DNA of 64,000 nt. Origin: Leisingera sp. NJS204 (GTDB taxonomy: Bacteria; Pseudomonadota; Alphaproteobacteria; Rhodobacterales; Rhodobacteraceae). The stretch is from contig NZ_CP035417.1 in NCBI RefSeq assembly GCF_004123675.1, positions 3,153,501 to 3,217,500 of the forward strand, read 5' to 3'. Under the pieces are notes generated by a model that worked only from the letters and a program-made list of their open reading frames with translations, did not search any database and had not been told where the DNA came from. Of this stretch, positions 18,030 to 29,055 are shown piece after piece (the first letter of the stretch is position 1; each line of letters starts with the position of its first letter). The position numbers were made by a program, and so were the translations under genes.

Positions 18030-19443
18030 CGGGGCAGCTTTGGCGCCTTGAACAGATCCTTGCGCAGGGTCATCAGCGCGCCGGGGTCGATTTTGCCCTG
18101 GATGATGGTGGTCTCATTGCTGGCAAGGGCTGCCTCCAGCGCCGGGTCCATTCCGCCAGGTCCATCAACCCAGATACCCTTGCCGCCGCAGAGTTCCGCA
18201 AATCTGTCATAGCGGGGCGAGGTGATCTCAGCCCCCAAGAAACGCCCGCCATAAAAATCCTGCTGATAGGCTTTCTCGGCGCCCCAGGCCTCGTTGTCCA
18301 AGACCACCACCACAATCGGCAGCTTTTATTGAATGGCGGTCTGGATTTCGATCATCGTGTAACCGGCAGCGCCATCGCCCATTACTGCGACCACCGGACG
18401 CTCCGGGCTGGCAGCCTTGGCGCCGATCGCAGCAGCCAGGCCAAAACCCACCAGGCCAAAGTCCAACGGGGTGATCAGGCTCATCGGCTGATAATGCGCC
18501 AGCCGGTCGGCCGCCTGCAGGCAGGATTTGCCGGTGTCCAGGGTGACGATTGCGTTTTCGGGCAGTGCGGCGCGGATTTCAGCCAGCGCCCAACGGCAGA
18601 TCCGTCGATGTCCACATGCGCGATACGGGTGTCCGCGCCGACATAGTCATTGCTGTGAAAGGTGGAGTTGAAGCCCAGCCGCGCGCCCAGCACCACCATC
18701 ACGTCGGCATGACCGGTCGAGGCCACCACCGGCACCTCAAGCGTTTCCGCCAGAGCGGTCAGCGCCCCGCGCCCCTTGCCCCATTTAAGGCCGCCGCCCG
18801 CAAAGATCACCGGGCGCTGCGCGGTTGCGAGCAGGGTTGCGATGGCGCTGATGTCATCCGGCGCCACAGGCCCCGGGCGGGCGATGTTCACTGGCTTGGG
18901 GTCGATGGCGGGAACGCCGGCGGCAAACAGATCGCGCGGCACATGCAGCACCACCGGCCCGCGGCGGCCCGAGTTAGCCAGCCGGATCGCGTCCTCCAGC
19001 ATCGGCGCCAGGCGTGCCGGATCCGTGACCATGACCATGACCGAACGTTTCGAGATCGGCGCGAACAAGGCAACCTGATCAACTTCCTGAAAGGTATCCT
19101 TGGCCTGATCGCAGCGGCTGATGGCCCCGGCGATTACCACCAGCGGTGAATAGGCCAGCTGCGCCTCGGCTACCGCAGTCACGATGTTGACCACGCCGGG
19201 GCCCGCCTGCGCCCCCAGCACCACACCGGGTTTGCCGGTCATCCGCGCCCAGGCATCGGCCATATGGCCCGCCGCGCGCTCATCCCGCGCGCCGACATAC
19301 CCGATGCCGCCGCCCTGATAAACCGCGTCGGAAAGTTCCAGCATCGAGCCGCCCAACAGGCCGAACACAGAGCCGATGCCATTTGCCTGCAGCACGCGGT
19401 AGACAGCCTCGCCTCCGGTGATCTTGGTGTTGGTCTTGGTCAT
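18026..19443 (-). pseudogene. Broken TPP-dependent enzyme (acetolactate synthase-like)
   Basis: A thiamine-diphosphate enzyme of the acetolactate synthase/benzoylformate decarboxylase superfamily, now disrupted. The first ~280 codons read cleanly (GGEAVYRVLQANGIG, then GLLGGSMLELSDAV, then ERAAGHMADAWARMTGKPGVVLG). After HVDIDGSAVGR, near 18590, the frame shifts and the linker to the C-terminal domain appears shortened. The TPP-binding part continues in another frame (VTLDTGKSCLQAAD, then VAVMGDGAAGYTMIEIQTAIQ). A TAA follows where a Tyr is expected, just before KLPIVVVVLDNEAWG. Two independent lesions make a sequencing artefact unlikely. Original substrate unknown. Confidence 0.85.
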
Positions 19444-19447
19444 GGTG

Positions 19448-21581
19448 TCAATCCTCAGATCGCGGCCGCAGGTTCTGCGGATCAAAAATTGCGTTCTGGT
19501 GGACGGTCACGGGAAATTCGCGGTTCAGGATCTGCACACATAGGCCCTCACGCGGGGTGCCCTTGCGGACAAACAGCCAGCCCAGCGATTTGCCAACAGT
19601 ATAGCCATAGCCGCCCGAAGTGGTCAGGCCGACGGGTTTGCCATCCAGCAGCACCGGTTCGCCGCCGTGGATATCGATATCCTCCGCGTGCAGCTCGGCA
19701 TAGAACAGCTCCCACTCCGGATCGTGGGCCAGCAGGGCGTCCTTGCCCAGGAAATCGCGCCCCTCCGCCACGACGAAACGGTCCAGCCCCGCGTCCAGCG
19801 GCCCCACATCGGTGGTCAGTTCGCCAGATGCACGATAAGCCTTTTCCATCCGCATCCCGTTGAAGGCATAGGAGCCCAAATCGGTCAGCCCGTGTTTTTC
19901 ACCAGCACCAAAGAGCGCGTCATAGAGTTCACCGATCTGCTCCAGCGGCGCGTGCAGCTCCCAGCCAAGTTCACCGGCGAAGGAAACGCGCAAGGCATAG
20001 CAGGGTATTCCCGTCACGGTGGTCTCCCGCCCGGACAGCCAGGGGAACGCCTGGTTCGAGAGGTCCGCACCCGTCAGCTCCGTCATAATCCGCCGCGAGG
20101 CCGGGCCGGAGAGCGCCAGCATGCCTCAATCGTGGGAGCGGTTGACCATCTGCACGTCTTCGCCCTCGCGGATGTGCGATTTGATCCAGTCGAAATCCGA
20201 ATTGGCGCGGGCAATGGGCGAACCGGTGAAATAGCGGTCCTCAGCCATGCGCCAGATGGTGATCTCAGTCTCGAACCGGCCCTTTTCGGTCAGCCGGTCA
20301 TAAAGCACATGGCGGTTCAGCGGGCGCAAGCTGTTGAACTGCTTGCCAGGGCACGGGGTATCATGGCGGCGCATGAACTCATCCTTGATGCGCACGACGA
20401 TGAAATGCCCGGTCGAGAAACTGCCATAGCGGCGCGGATCCATGCCGCGGGTGTTGATCGGTGTTTCGCCATGCACCATCCAGTCGGCCAGTACCTTGCC
20501 CGCGCCGCCACCCCATGCGAGGCCAATGGAAGACCCGCAGGACAGCCAGACATTCGGCGCACCGGACGGCCCCACCAGCATGCCGCCATCCGGCGTATGG
20601 GTGATCGCGCCGCGCACCACGCGCTTGATACCCAGATCCGCCAGCACCGGCATCTTGCCGAACGCCACCATCAGAAAATCACCGATGGAGTCGTAATCCG
20701 CCTCAAACAAATCATTTTCTGCGGCCCAAGGCGCGCCGCCCGGCATCTCCCAGACCGTAGGGCAGACGTGGCCCTCATAGATGCCGATCAGGCCGGATTT
20801 CTGCTCCTGCCGGATATAGCCGCCATAGGCGTTGTCGCGCATCACCGGCAGTTCCGGGCGGCCGAAAAATTCAGGCACCGTATCCGTGACCAGATAGTGG
20901 TGCAGGCAGCTGACCGAGGGGATCTTCAGCCCGAACCACTCGCCCACCTGATTGGCATAGGAACCTGCAGCAATCACCACATGTTCGGCCAGCACATCGC
21001 CCTTTTCCGTGCGCAACAGCCACATGTCTCCCTTCCGGGAGGCGCCCAGAACCTGATTGCGGCGTTCAATCCTGGCGCGCGCGGGTGGCTGCGGCCAGCG
21101 CCATGGTGACGGATGAGGGGTCGATATGGCCGTCCTCATAGGTGCGCACAGCCGCTTTGACATCATCCGTCTTGTAGAAAGGGTTCACGCGGGCGACCTC
21201 CTCCGGGCCGACCAGTTCCATCGGCAGGTCCAGCAGCTTGCCGGCGCCCATAATGGACTTCATCCAATCCACCTCGTCATCACTGGCGGCAATGCGGAAG
21301 CCGCCGACCTCATGCCAGCCGATGGATTGGCCGGTTTCCTTTTCAACCCGTTTGTAGGTCTCGATCGAGGTTTTGTTGATCCAGCCCGCCAGACGGCTGC
21401 CCACCGCATGGGCGATCTGCCCCGCCGCGTGCCAGGTGGAGCCGGAGGTGAGTTCCGCCTTCTCAAACAGAATGGTATCAGTCCAGCCGTTCTCGGCCAG
21501 CTGGAAATGGGCGGCCACGCCCATGATGCCGCCGCCGATGATGGCGGCCTGCGTGGTGCGAGGGATGTCAGTCAAGCGCAA
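19448..21581 (-). pseudogene. Broken FAD/aminomethyltransferase oxidoreductase (DMGDH-like), copy A
   Basis: A dimethylglycine/sarcosine-dehydrogenase-like protein: N-terminal FAD oxidase domain (AAIIGGGIMGVAAHFQLAENG, ELTSGSTWHAAGQ) and C-terminal GcvT-like folate domain (LALSGPASRR, then SFAGELGWELH). Three lesions are visible: a frameshift near 21070 (ALAAATRAR continues as RIERRNQVL in another frame); loss of about 100 residues between the two domains (after YDRLTEKG); and an in-frame TGA at about 20123-20125, just before GMLALSGP. A working homologue at 46812 is about 100 residues longer. It would have demethylated an N-methylated amino acid, passing the methyl to tetrahydrofolate. Confidence 0.85.
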
Positions 21582-23972
21582 ACACCTCTTTGGCAGGTTT
21601 CAGCGGCGCCCTGGCGGAATAGCGGGTGCAGGCGATTTCAACCTCAAATCCCGGGACAACGGTGTTTTTGGAAAGCAGGCCCAGAGGCGCATCAATCATC
21701 GCCAATGCCAACGAACGCCCGTAGCGATAGCTCCACGCGGCCGAGGTGATCTGCCCCACCACATCGCCGCCGAAATAGACCGGCTCGTCGTGGATCGGTA
21801 TGGCCTGCGGATCATCAAACAGGATTGAGACAATCCGGCGTTTCGGAGTGTGCGACTTCAATGCCTCTTCGCCTACAAACCCGGTGCCAAAGGCGCAGAA
21901 AGCGCCCAGGCCCGCCTCCTGCGGCGGGAGGCCGGGGCTGAGCTCATGGCCAAAGGCGCAAAAGCCGCTTTTGATCCTGAGCGAGCCGCTGGCGTACAGA
22001 CCTGCATGGCTTGCACCTGCTGCCAACAGTGCCTCATCGGCGGCCATGGCCATGTCGGCGGGGATGTACAGCTCATACCCCTCCTCGCCGGTGACACTCA
22101 GCCGCCCGGCCCAGCCGCGGGCCAGGCCGATCTCAACGGGCGTGAACTGGAAGCGTTTCAAATCCGGCGCCAGGCTGTTCGATGTGTCCTGCAACACGTC
22201 ACCGGCCTTGGCACCGGCGAGGCCAAAAATTGCATACCCGCTGGTGACATCGGTGAATTCCACGTGAAACGAACCTTTGGCCTCGCGCATCCGCTTCAGG
22301 TAGTGCACCACCTCACCGGCGCCGATGACCATGAAGTAAGTGTTTGCCCCGTGCCGTTGCACGGTGATGTCGCTTTCCACTCCGCCTTTGCGGTTCAGGA
22401 CTTGGGTATAAACGATGCGGCCCTCGGCGATATCCATCTGCGCCGCGCACAGGCGGTTGAGGAAAGCGCAGGCATCCGGCTCCTGCACCATGATCTTGCC
22501 AAAAGCGCTCTGGTCCAGGATGGCGGCACCGTTGCGGCAGGCCTCTACCTCGCGGCCCACTTGGTCGCGCCAGGCAGGCGCGCCAAAGGTCAGCGGCAGA
22601 TGCGCAGCCTCCCCGCCGAAATGCACCGCACTCTCCCAGCCGCTGCGGGGCTCAAAACGGGCGCCTGCCGCGACAAGGCCTGCATGAATGGGTGAGCGAC
22701 GCTGGCCGCGGGCGGTCTCCATCGAGCGGCCCGGATAGGGGTTGTCATAGTGACGGCCCGGTACCTCGGGGATCCGTGCCTCCAGCGCGCCCAGCACGTT
22801 CATCTCAGGGCTGAAGCGGCGGATGTCGGCCTCGTTCAGCTCCATCGCCGGCTCACCCGCAATGATCCACTCCGCCATCGCGCGCCCTGCTCCGCCGGCC
22901 AGTGCGATGCCGGTGGAGTTCATGCCGCCCAACAGGAACAGGCCCGGCACCTCGGGGCTTTCGCCCAGCATGAACTGGCTGTCGAGGGTGAAGCTCTCGG
23001 AACCGTTCAGCAGCATCCGAACCTCGGCCTTCTCCATGGCCGGGATGCGCCGCAGGGCGTTCTTCATCATCGGCATGAAATAGTCCCAGTCCTCGTCCAG
23101 CAGGTCGAACGAGAAGTCCTTGGGCAGACGGTCCAGGGACAGCCCTTTGGCGTGGGGTTCGAAACAGCCAACCATCAGCCCCTCTACATCATCGCGGGCA
23201 TAGAGGAAGGCGTCCTGGTCATTCAGCGTCGGCAGATGCGCACCCTTGCCCAGCGCCTGCACCTCCTGCAACGGCTTGGTCAGGATGTAGAAATGCTCGC
23301 AAGCATAGAGCGGCATATGGGCGCCTGCCATGGCTGCAACCTCGCGGGACCAAAGACCATAGGCGATGACCACCTCGTCCGCCTTGATCAGATGGCCGTC
23401 CACTTCAACGCCGGAAATCCGCCCGCCCTGCTTTTGCAGACCCGTTACGGCGGTATCTTCAAAGATCTGCACCCCCGCGCCCGCGCGCCCTTGGACAGCG
23501 CCAAAACCACGTCTGATGGGTTCACCCGGCCATCGGCAGGCGACCAGACCGCACCGATCACATCATCGGCTTCAATCAACGGCCACAGCTCTTTGGCGCG
23601 GGCGCCATCCACCACTTTCGCCTCCAGACCAAAGGCGCGGCCCAGCGAGATCTGGCGTTTGATGTTGGTCAGCCGGTCGGGGTCGGTGGCCAGAGTCAGC
23701 GAACCCGTCTGGGTCCAGCCGGTGGCCTGGCCGGTCTCCACCTCCAGCTCTCCGTACAGATCAATGGAATAGTTGATTAGCTTGGTCAGCGTTCCCGAAG
23801 GCCGCAGGCGGCGTACCAGCCCGGCGGCGTGCCAAGTGGTGCCGGAGGTGAGTTTCGAGCGTTCCAGTACCACGATTTCCTTCCGCCCTTCGCGGGCCAA
23901 GTGATAGGCGATGGAACAGCCGATGATACCGCCGCCGATAATGACGGTGCAGGCGTGGGAGGGGAGGCTCAT
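21568..23972 (-). pseudogene. FAD/aminomethyltransferase oxidoreductase (DMGDH-like), copy B, single frameshift
   Basis: Otherwise full-length (about 800 residues) and of the same family as copy A. The N-terminal FAD domain (TVIIGGGIIGCSIAYHLAREG, KLTSGTTWHAAGL) reads to KGARARG. The rest continues one base out of frame as VQIFEDTAVTGLQ and includes the GcvT-like half (FGLAGAKAGDVLQ, then GEEGYELYIPADMA). The break is one missing base in a run of C on the + strand at 23472-23476; six instead of five would restore the whole frame. A homopolymer slip can be a real mutation or a read error, so this copy might be functional. It overlaps copy A by 14 nt and the aminotransferase remnant by ATGA. 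Confidence 0.75.
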
Positions 23973-24909
23973 TGCAATACTCCATCACGGATGAGCGCAG
24001 AAATGGCGCCGCGGAAATGCTCCACAGCCTCGTCGATCAATTCCGGGGTAGCGGCAGGCCGGTCACGCAAGAGGTGGAAGACATGAAATCCACTCCCCGC
24101 TCCAGCAGCCCGTCGCGCAGGTCTTTGACGATGGCGGGCGGGGTTTTTCGGATAGCCGCTGTGTCCAGCCCGTCGCGCGCCTGGTGTCCGCCGGGCGACC
24201 AGCGGAGCCCGGTGATCACCTCGTCAAAGATCAGCACATGGCCGCTTTGATCTGCCAGCGCGCGGATGTCTTGCAGGAACCCCTCAGGCAACGGCACCGA
24301 GCCGTAGTTGGCGCCCGAAGCCTCGACAAACACCGTTCCGATCTGCGTGTCGCTATCCAACAGCGCGGCAATGGCGTCCAGATCCGGCGGGGCCACCACG
24401 GTCAGGTCGCAGACCGCCTGCGGCACCCCCAGCGAGGGCGCGGTATTGGTGCCGGGTTTGGCGCCCTTGAGCAGCATGTCGTGCCAGCCATGGAAATGGC
24501 CGTCGATGCGCAGCACCTTGTCGCGGCGCGAGTGCGCCCGGCCCAGCCGCAGCGCCAGCATAGTGGACTCGGTGCCGGACCCGGTGAAGCGCACCCGCTC
24601 TGCCGAGGGGAACAGACGGTTCAGCCACTCGGCCCATTCCACCTCCAGCGGGTGGCAATCGCCGGTATAGGGCATACGCCCCATCTGGGCTGCCACCGCG
24701 GCGGCGATCTCAGGGTGGGCATGGCCCAGGATCTGGCTGGCCGCGCCCAGCTTAAAACCGATTTAGCGCTTGCCGTCCGCGTCCCATTTTCCAGCCCCCT
24801 TGGCGCGGATGAAATAGACCGGATGCGGGGACTTGTAGCGCAGCTCATGGCTGACGCCGCCCGGCATGACGAGGCGGGCGCGCTCAGCAAGGGATTGGCT
24901 GGTGTTCAT
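23969..24909 (-). pseudogene. Broken class III aminotransferase (GSA-aminomutase-like)
   Basis: Remnant of a PLP-dependent class III aminotransferase. The N-terminus (LVMPGGVSHELRYKSPHPVYF) reads to DGKR, then a TAG, then LGAASQILGHAHPEI. Family motifs follow (FTGSGTESTMLALRLGRAH, GHFHGWHD, LIFDEVITGLR). After SPGGHQARDG about 150 residues, including the PLP-binding Lys region, are missing. The sequence resumes at AIVKDLRDGLLERGVDFMSSTS, then shifts frame once more and ends PELIDEAVEHFRGAI. With no PLP lysine it cannot be active. The final TGA overlaps the start of the FAD protein. Confidence 0.85.
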
Positions 24910-24917
24910 GCCGGCTC

Positions 24918-25121
24918 CTAAGGTTTCAAAACGGTGGATTTCACCGCGCAATAGGCACTGACGCCCAGAAACCCCTTTTCACGCCCGAAGCCGCTGTCCT
25001 TGACATTGCCGAAGGGGATCGTGCCGCCGCCTATTAGGAAGCCATTGACGAACACCTGCCCGGCCTTCGCCTTGCGAGCAATGCGCATGGCCAGGGTGGT
25101 ATCCGCGTCCCGGCATTCTGT
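24918..25121 (-). pseudogene. C-terminal fragment of an aldehyde dehydrogenase
   Basis: Only about 67 residues of an NAD(P)-dependent aldehyde dehydrogenase remain: LAMRIARKAKAGQVFVN, a glycine-rich loop, then IPFGNVKDSGFGREKGF, the standard ALDH C-terminus. The catalytic Cys and Glu domains are absent. An open frame runs on upstream into the out-of-frame end of the MttB remnant and is not a real fusion protein. Confidence 0.75.
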
Positions 25122-25204
25122 AATGCACCGCCTGGCGGCCGCACCGTCTGTCCAGCAATCCTGTATGAGGTCCAGCTGCCGGGGAAAAAGCGCGTGGTCC
25201 TGCA

Positions 25205-26749
25205 TCATGCCCGCCCGATTTGCGCCCGGCTCAGGCAAACATTGAACCGCGCGCGCAGTTCCTGGTCCTTGCCGTCCGGAATATGGGCGGGGAAGTGGCC
25301 GGCCAGCAGTTCCCGCGCCTTGTCCCTGGCCACCTCGCCAATCGCGCGCGCCCTGCTCTGCCCACTCCCGCGGGGTCTGGCGGTCACCCAGATGCGGATA
25401 GAAGTAATCGGATTTCATCCGGCTGAAGGTGTGGCGGTGGCCCAGGTAATGGCCTTAGCCGCGGCCGACCTCAGCGATCACCTCAGCGCCGGTATTTTCC
25501 GCATTCACCTCCACCCCGCGCAGGGTCCGCAGAATGTTGCCGATCATGTCGTTGTCGACCACATAAGCCTCCAGCGACACGCCCAGAAGGCTTGCCTGCA
25601 TGCCGCAGGCCTGGGTGATCAGGTTGGAACCGGCATGGGCGGCGGAAGACACGGCCAGGTTCTTCTCGCTGCCATACTGGGCATCCAGCGTCTTGGAGCC
25701 GGTGATGCCGGCAATCTAGGTCACGGGCAGGTTATAGAACCGCCCCATCTGCGCGGCGGCTGCCATCAGGATCGCCTGTTCGCCGCCGCCTGCGCACATT
25801 GACCCGGTGCGCAGGTCGGAAATCAGCGGCTTTGCACCATAGTCGCGGCGGCATTCGGGTCGACGAGCCGGGCAAACACCAGCCCGGCCAGGGTTTCCGC
25901 CACAGCCTACCCTGCACCAGCGAGCCCGCAATGGTTGCCGGGCTGGTGGCGCCTGCTTGGCCTGCCGAGATCAGCTGCACCGGGAAGCCTGCCAGAACCG
26001 CGGCCTCCAACGTGTCCAGCGCCCCCTCGGCAAAGCGCATCGGCGGCACCGTCTGGCGACCGCACCGTCAGGAAGGGACGCGCGCGAAAGGCCTCTTCGG
26101 ATCCGGCCAGCGCATAGCACAGCTCCGCCAGCTGCTGCACATTTCCAGGTTCGGAAACCGACACCGATACATGCTTGGAGGTGCCCATCAGGCCGGCATA
26201 AGCGGTGTTCAGGTCCATATCCGCCACGTTCCCAACATCGCAGGCCACCACCGAGCGGCTGAAATGGTGAATGCTCTCCATCGCATCGCAAATGCGCGCC
26301 GCGTCATAGAGGTCTTTCAGCGTGCAATCCCGGTAGCGCCCGTCCTCAAGGTCAAAGACCCCGGGCGCGCCGCCGCCCGAGCTCATGTGGACGCGATGGC
26401 CGGACAGGTTCAGGTCATTGCGCGGATCCTGGCCAAATAGCACCACATCGCGGCGGGCTTCCTTGATGGTTTTCAGAACCAGCGCCCGTGGGAACAGCAG
26501 CCGCTTGTCTTGCGTGCAGCTGCCACCCGCAGCGCAGATTTTCGCGATCATCGAAGGTGTTGCCTGGCTCAGTCCCAGTGTCTCCAGCAGCAACAGTTCC
26601 GCCTCGTTGATCTAAGCCTCATCCGCATCGCTCAGGGGCCGGAACCGGCCGCCCTCAATACCGCCCCAGACCGGCGGGTTGTCTTCTGCCGGTGCGCTTT
26701 CGGCTTCGATCCGGGCTTCTCTGCCGCGGCGGCGCGCTCTTGCAGCCAT
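25205..26749 (-). pseudogene. Broken MttB-family methyltransferase
   Basis: A trimethylamine/glycine-betaine methyltransferase-like gene with many lesions. The Arg-rich N-terminus starting at the ATG at 26747-26749 is typical of the family. A TAG at 26612-26614 interrupts it. The barrel reads on as ETLGLSQATPSMI, then HVSVSVSEPGNVQQLAEL; frameshifts follow near 26050 and 25930, then a TAG after YNLPVT, then a TAA in VGRGxGHYLG. It ends RARFNVCLSRAQIGRA. The intact homologue at 45107 aligns throughout. The TAG codons are not at the pyrrolysine position (see rejected items). Confidence 0.85.
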
Positions 26750-26770
26750 TTTCTGCCCCGGGCGGAATTC

Positions 26771-27588
26771 CTTTGCAAATAGGCGTCTCACCCACCGCCG
26801 TCAGCCATCACATTCGCGGGCTGGAGGCCTATTTGAACACCCGGCTTTTCACCCGTGATGGCCGCCAGGTGCAGCTGACGGACGACGGCACGCGGCTGGC
26901 GGACGGCGCCTCGCAGGCATTCAGGATCCTGGAGGCCAAAGTGAACTCAGTGGCCCGCTGGCCCGAGAAAACCACGATCCGCATTGCCTTGGGCCCCAGC
27001 TTTGCCACCCGCTGGCTGCTGCCCCGCTTTGCCGGTTTCTGTGCGGAATTCCCGGATGTAGAACTGAAGCTGGTGCGGACCCCGCTGCAAGTCGCGCCGC
27101 AGAATGTGGACGCCGACATCTTTATCACCTGGGGCGACGGGCGCTTTCCCGGCATGATTTCCGAACCATTGGTCAGCATGCTGTCGGCCCCTGTGGCCAG
27201 CCCGGCGCTGCTGGAGCGGCTGGGGCATCCGCAGTCACCTGCCGACCTGATGCGCTTTCCGCTGATCCACCAGCGCGACACACTGGGCTGGAACGCCTGG
27301 TTCATGCAGGCCGGGGTCCGGCTGGACGGCACGCTGCCCGGTCCGGTCATTGAGGACACAAATGTGGTGCTGCAGGCCGCTGCGTCCGGGCAGGGTATCG
27401 TAATGGGGTGGATTCCGCTGATCAACATCGATCTGCAAAGCGGAGTGCTGGTGCAGCTGTTCGATACAACCGTCAGCGAGAACCGCGCCTATTACCTGGT
27501 CCGGCTGGAAGCAGGCCTGAATGAAGGTGTCACCAGCGCTATCAGCGGCTGGCTGCTTGCCCAGACACTCCCAGCACCGGCAGCCTGA
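26771..27588 (+). pseudogene. LysR-family regulator (GcvA-like), N-terminus lost or scrambled
   Basis: The body is a good GcvA-type LysR protein: recognition helix GVSPTAVSHHIRGLEAYLNT, RDGRQVQLTDDG, and the effector domain WLLPRFAGFCAEFPDVELKL to SGWLLAQ. The ~30 residues that should precede GVSPTAV, including the first two helices of the winged HTH, are not recognisable. The open frame instead begins at 26692 inside the divergent MttB remnant and reads as unrelated residues. A deletion, or an insertion with frameshift, probably removed the start and the promoter region. It may once have regulated the divergent methyltransferase operon. It is read as non-functional unless a shorter start makes a truncated protein. 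Confidence 0.6.
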
Positions 27589-27597
27589 GAACAGGTA

Positions 27598-28266
27598 TCA
27601 GGACCGGGTCAGAACGGGAAAATGCGCCAGCAACGAGGTTTTGGCCGCTTGAACATGCGCTTTGGTCAGTTCTGCAGCACGAGTGGCATCGCCCTCTTCG
27701 CAGGCCGCCAGGATCGCGATATGCTCCCGCTCGGCACGCTCCATACCGTCGCTCATGACCAGCTGCGCACGGATGTAGCGGTCGATCCGGTCCATCGCGC
27801 TGCGGGCTGCTTCGCGAAAATAGGTCAGCGCACTGGCACTGTAGAGCGCGTCGTGGAACTCCCGGTTCAGAACACCCCACTCCATCGGGTTCTTGCAGCC
27901 GGCAAAGGCCTCGCAATGCAACCGCGCGCTGGCCAGAAGCTCCTGTGACATCCGCGGGACCGCATCACGGATGATCTCCGGCTCCAGCAGCGCGCGGAAA
28001 TCAAAGATCTCCGCCGCTTCATCCGCCGACAGCCCGGCGACAACCGCGCCCTTGAAGCGCTGTGTCTTGACCAGCCCGTATTCCTCCAGCCGCGAAATTG
28101 CCTCCCGCACCGGGATCCGGCTGGTATTGAAGCGGCGTGCAATTTCTTCTTGGCGGAGCGGTTCGCCCTCCTCCAGCCGGCCATCGATGATCGCACTGCG
28201 CAACGCCTCAAACACTGCAGCGGAAGCCGAAGCAGCTGTTGAGATATCAATCGGGTCCAGTTTCAT
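27598..28266 (-). CDS. GntR-family regulator (FCD domain)
   Basis: A 222-residue transcription factor of the FadR subfamily. The winged HTH (about 18-80) contains VFEALRSAIIDGRLEEGEPL, then FNTSRIPVREAISRLEEYGLV. The C-terminal FCD effector domain (about 90-215) has the usual metal-binding features: FRALLEPEI, NREFHDALYSAS, and EHIAILAACEEGDA near the end. It lies between the damaged LysR gene, from which it is convergently separated by 9 nt, and the XRE regulator, and looks intact. Members of this family often control amino-acid or organic-acid catabolism; its target may be the decayed block next to it or the lpdA operon. Confidence 0.85.
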   Translation of the reverse strand: MKLDPIDISTAASASAAVFEALRSAIIDGRLEEGEPLRQEEIARRFNTSRIPVREAISRLEEYGLVKTQRFKGAVVAGLSADEAAEIFDFRALLEPEIIRDAVPRMSQELLASARLHCEAFAGCKNPMEWGVLNREFHDALYSASALTYFREAARSAMDRIDRYIRAQLVMSDGMERAEREHIAILAACEEGDATRAAELTKAHVQAAKTSLLAHFPVLTRS

Positions 28267-28368
28267 CGCAATGCCTCTCCTTTCAGACAGATGTACGTGA
28301 ACCTGCCCGTCCGGAAAAGCGGCATAACCGTCAGCCCGGGCTTACGGACCTGCGGGCGGTTTTCCCCG

Positions 28369-28983
28369 TCACACTTCCAGCGACACCCACAGCACCCTGG
28401 CGTCTTCCTTGCTGACCGACACACAGCCGTGGCCCATACCGCTGTCATAATAGACTGAGTCCCCCGCCCCCATGCGAAGCGGCCGGTAGTGTTCCGTGTA
28501 AAGGATCAGTTCGCCGCTCAGCACAAACATGAATTCTTCGCCCTGGTGGCGGACCCAATTGTCGAACTCCGTCACGTCGCGTGCCTTGATGGTGCTGATA
28601 TAGGGCACCATGCGCTTGCTGGTCAGCTCGCTGCACAGCAGTTCATGATCATAGGTCGAAGTTTCCTTGTGCTCACCCAACCCGGTGCGGGTGAAATCCC
28701 GGCGCCCGGTGACGCCGCTTTGCCCGGACTGCACAAACAACTGCGGCGTTTCCAGTTCCAGCGTCTGCATCAGGCGGCGGATGATCTCGAAACTGGGCCG
28801 GGTCTGGTTGTTCTCGATCTTCGACAAGGTCGAGCGCCCGATGGCGGCGGCACGCGCTGCTTCCTCCAGCGTCAGCCCCTTTTCCTTGCGGGCGTCGCGA
28901 ATCATTTTCCCCAGCACTTCGCCGTCCGGAGCCTCCATCGCCTCCGGGCCCAGCCCTGTTTCTTCTGAGGGAATTGGTTCCAT
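28369..28983 (-). CDS. XRE-family regulator with C-terminal cupin domain
   Basis: 204 residues: an N-terminal HTH_3 domain (about 25-80; IRDARKEKGLTLEEAARAA, then IGRSTLSKIENNQTRPSFE) and a C-terminal cupin_2 domain (about 130-200; GEEFMFVLSGELILY, AGDSVYYDSGMGHG). Proteins of this architecture (PuuR/SutR-like) sense small metabolites and repress nearby genes. It is transcribed divergently from lpdA. Palindromic sequences in the 173-bp gap make it a candidate regulator of the lpdA-lipA-gcv genes; that is inference. Confidence 0.87.
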   Translation of the reverse strand: MEPIPSEETGLGPEAMEAPDGEVLGKMIRDARKEKGLTLEEAARAAAIGRSTLSKIENNQTRPSFEIIRRLMQTLELETPQLFVQSGQSGVTGRRDFTRTGLGEHKETSTYDHELLCSELTSKRMVPYISTIKARDVTEFDNWVRHQGEEFMFVLSGELILYTEHYRPLRMGAGDSVYYDSGMGHGCVSVSKEDARVLWVSLEV

Positions 28984-29042
28984 TCGTGCAAATTCTCCTG
29001 TTCCGCAAACAGCTTAGCTTTGATGTATTCACGGGTCAAAAT

Positions 29043-29055
29043 TTCCGTGACGGAA
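29043..29055. promoter_or_regulatory. Palindrome in XRE/lpdA divergent promoter
   Basis: TTCCGTGACGGAA is a perfect 6+1+6 palindrome. Its core CGTGACGG recurs at about 29118-29125, next to the imperfect repeat CGTAT/ATACG (29103-29107, 29116-29120). Candidate operator for the XRE-cupin protein; no footprint data are implied. Confidence 0.4.

Noticed and set aside
24918-25418. A fusion protein of MttB C-terminus and aldehyde dehydrogenase
   Set aside because: The N-terminal part is the MttB end partly out of frame, and the ALDH part is only its last ~67 residues. It is an open frame through debris, not a fusion.
25205-26749. In-frame TAG codons in the broken mttB-like gene as pyrrolysine codons
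   Set aside because: Neither TAG lies at the pyrrolysine position of MttB; one is near the N-terminus and the other about six residues before the equivalent site. A TAA and frameshifts are also present, and the intact homologue has no TAG.
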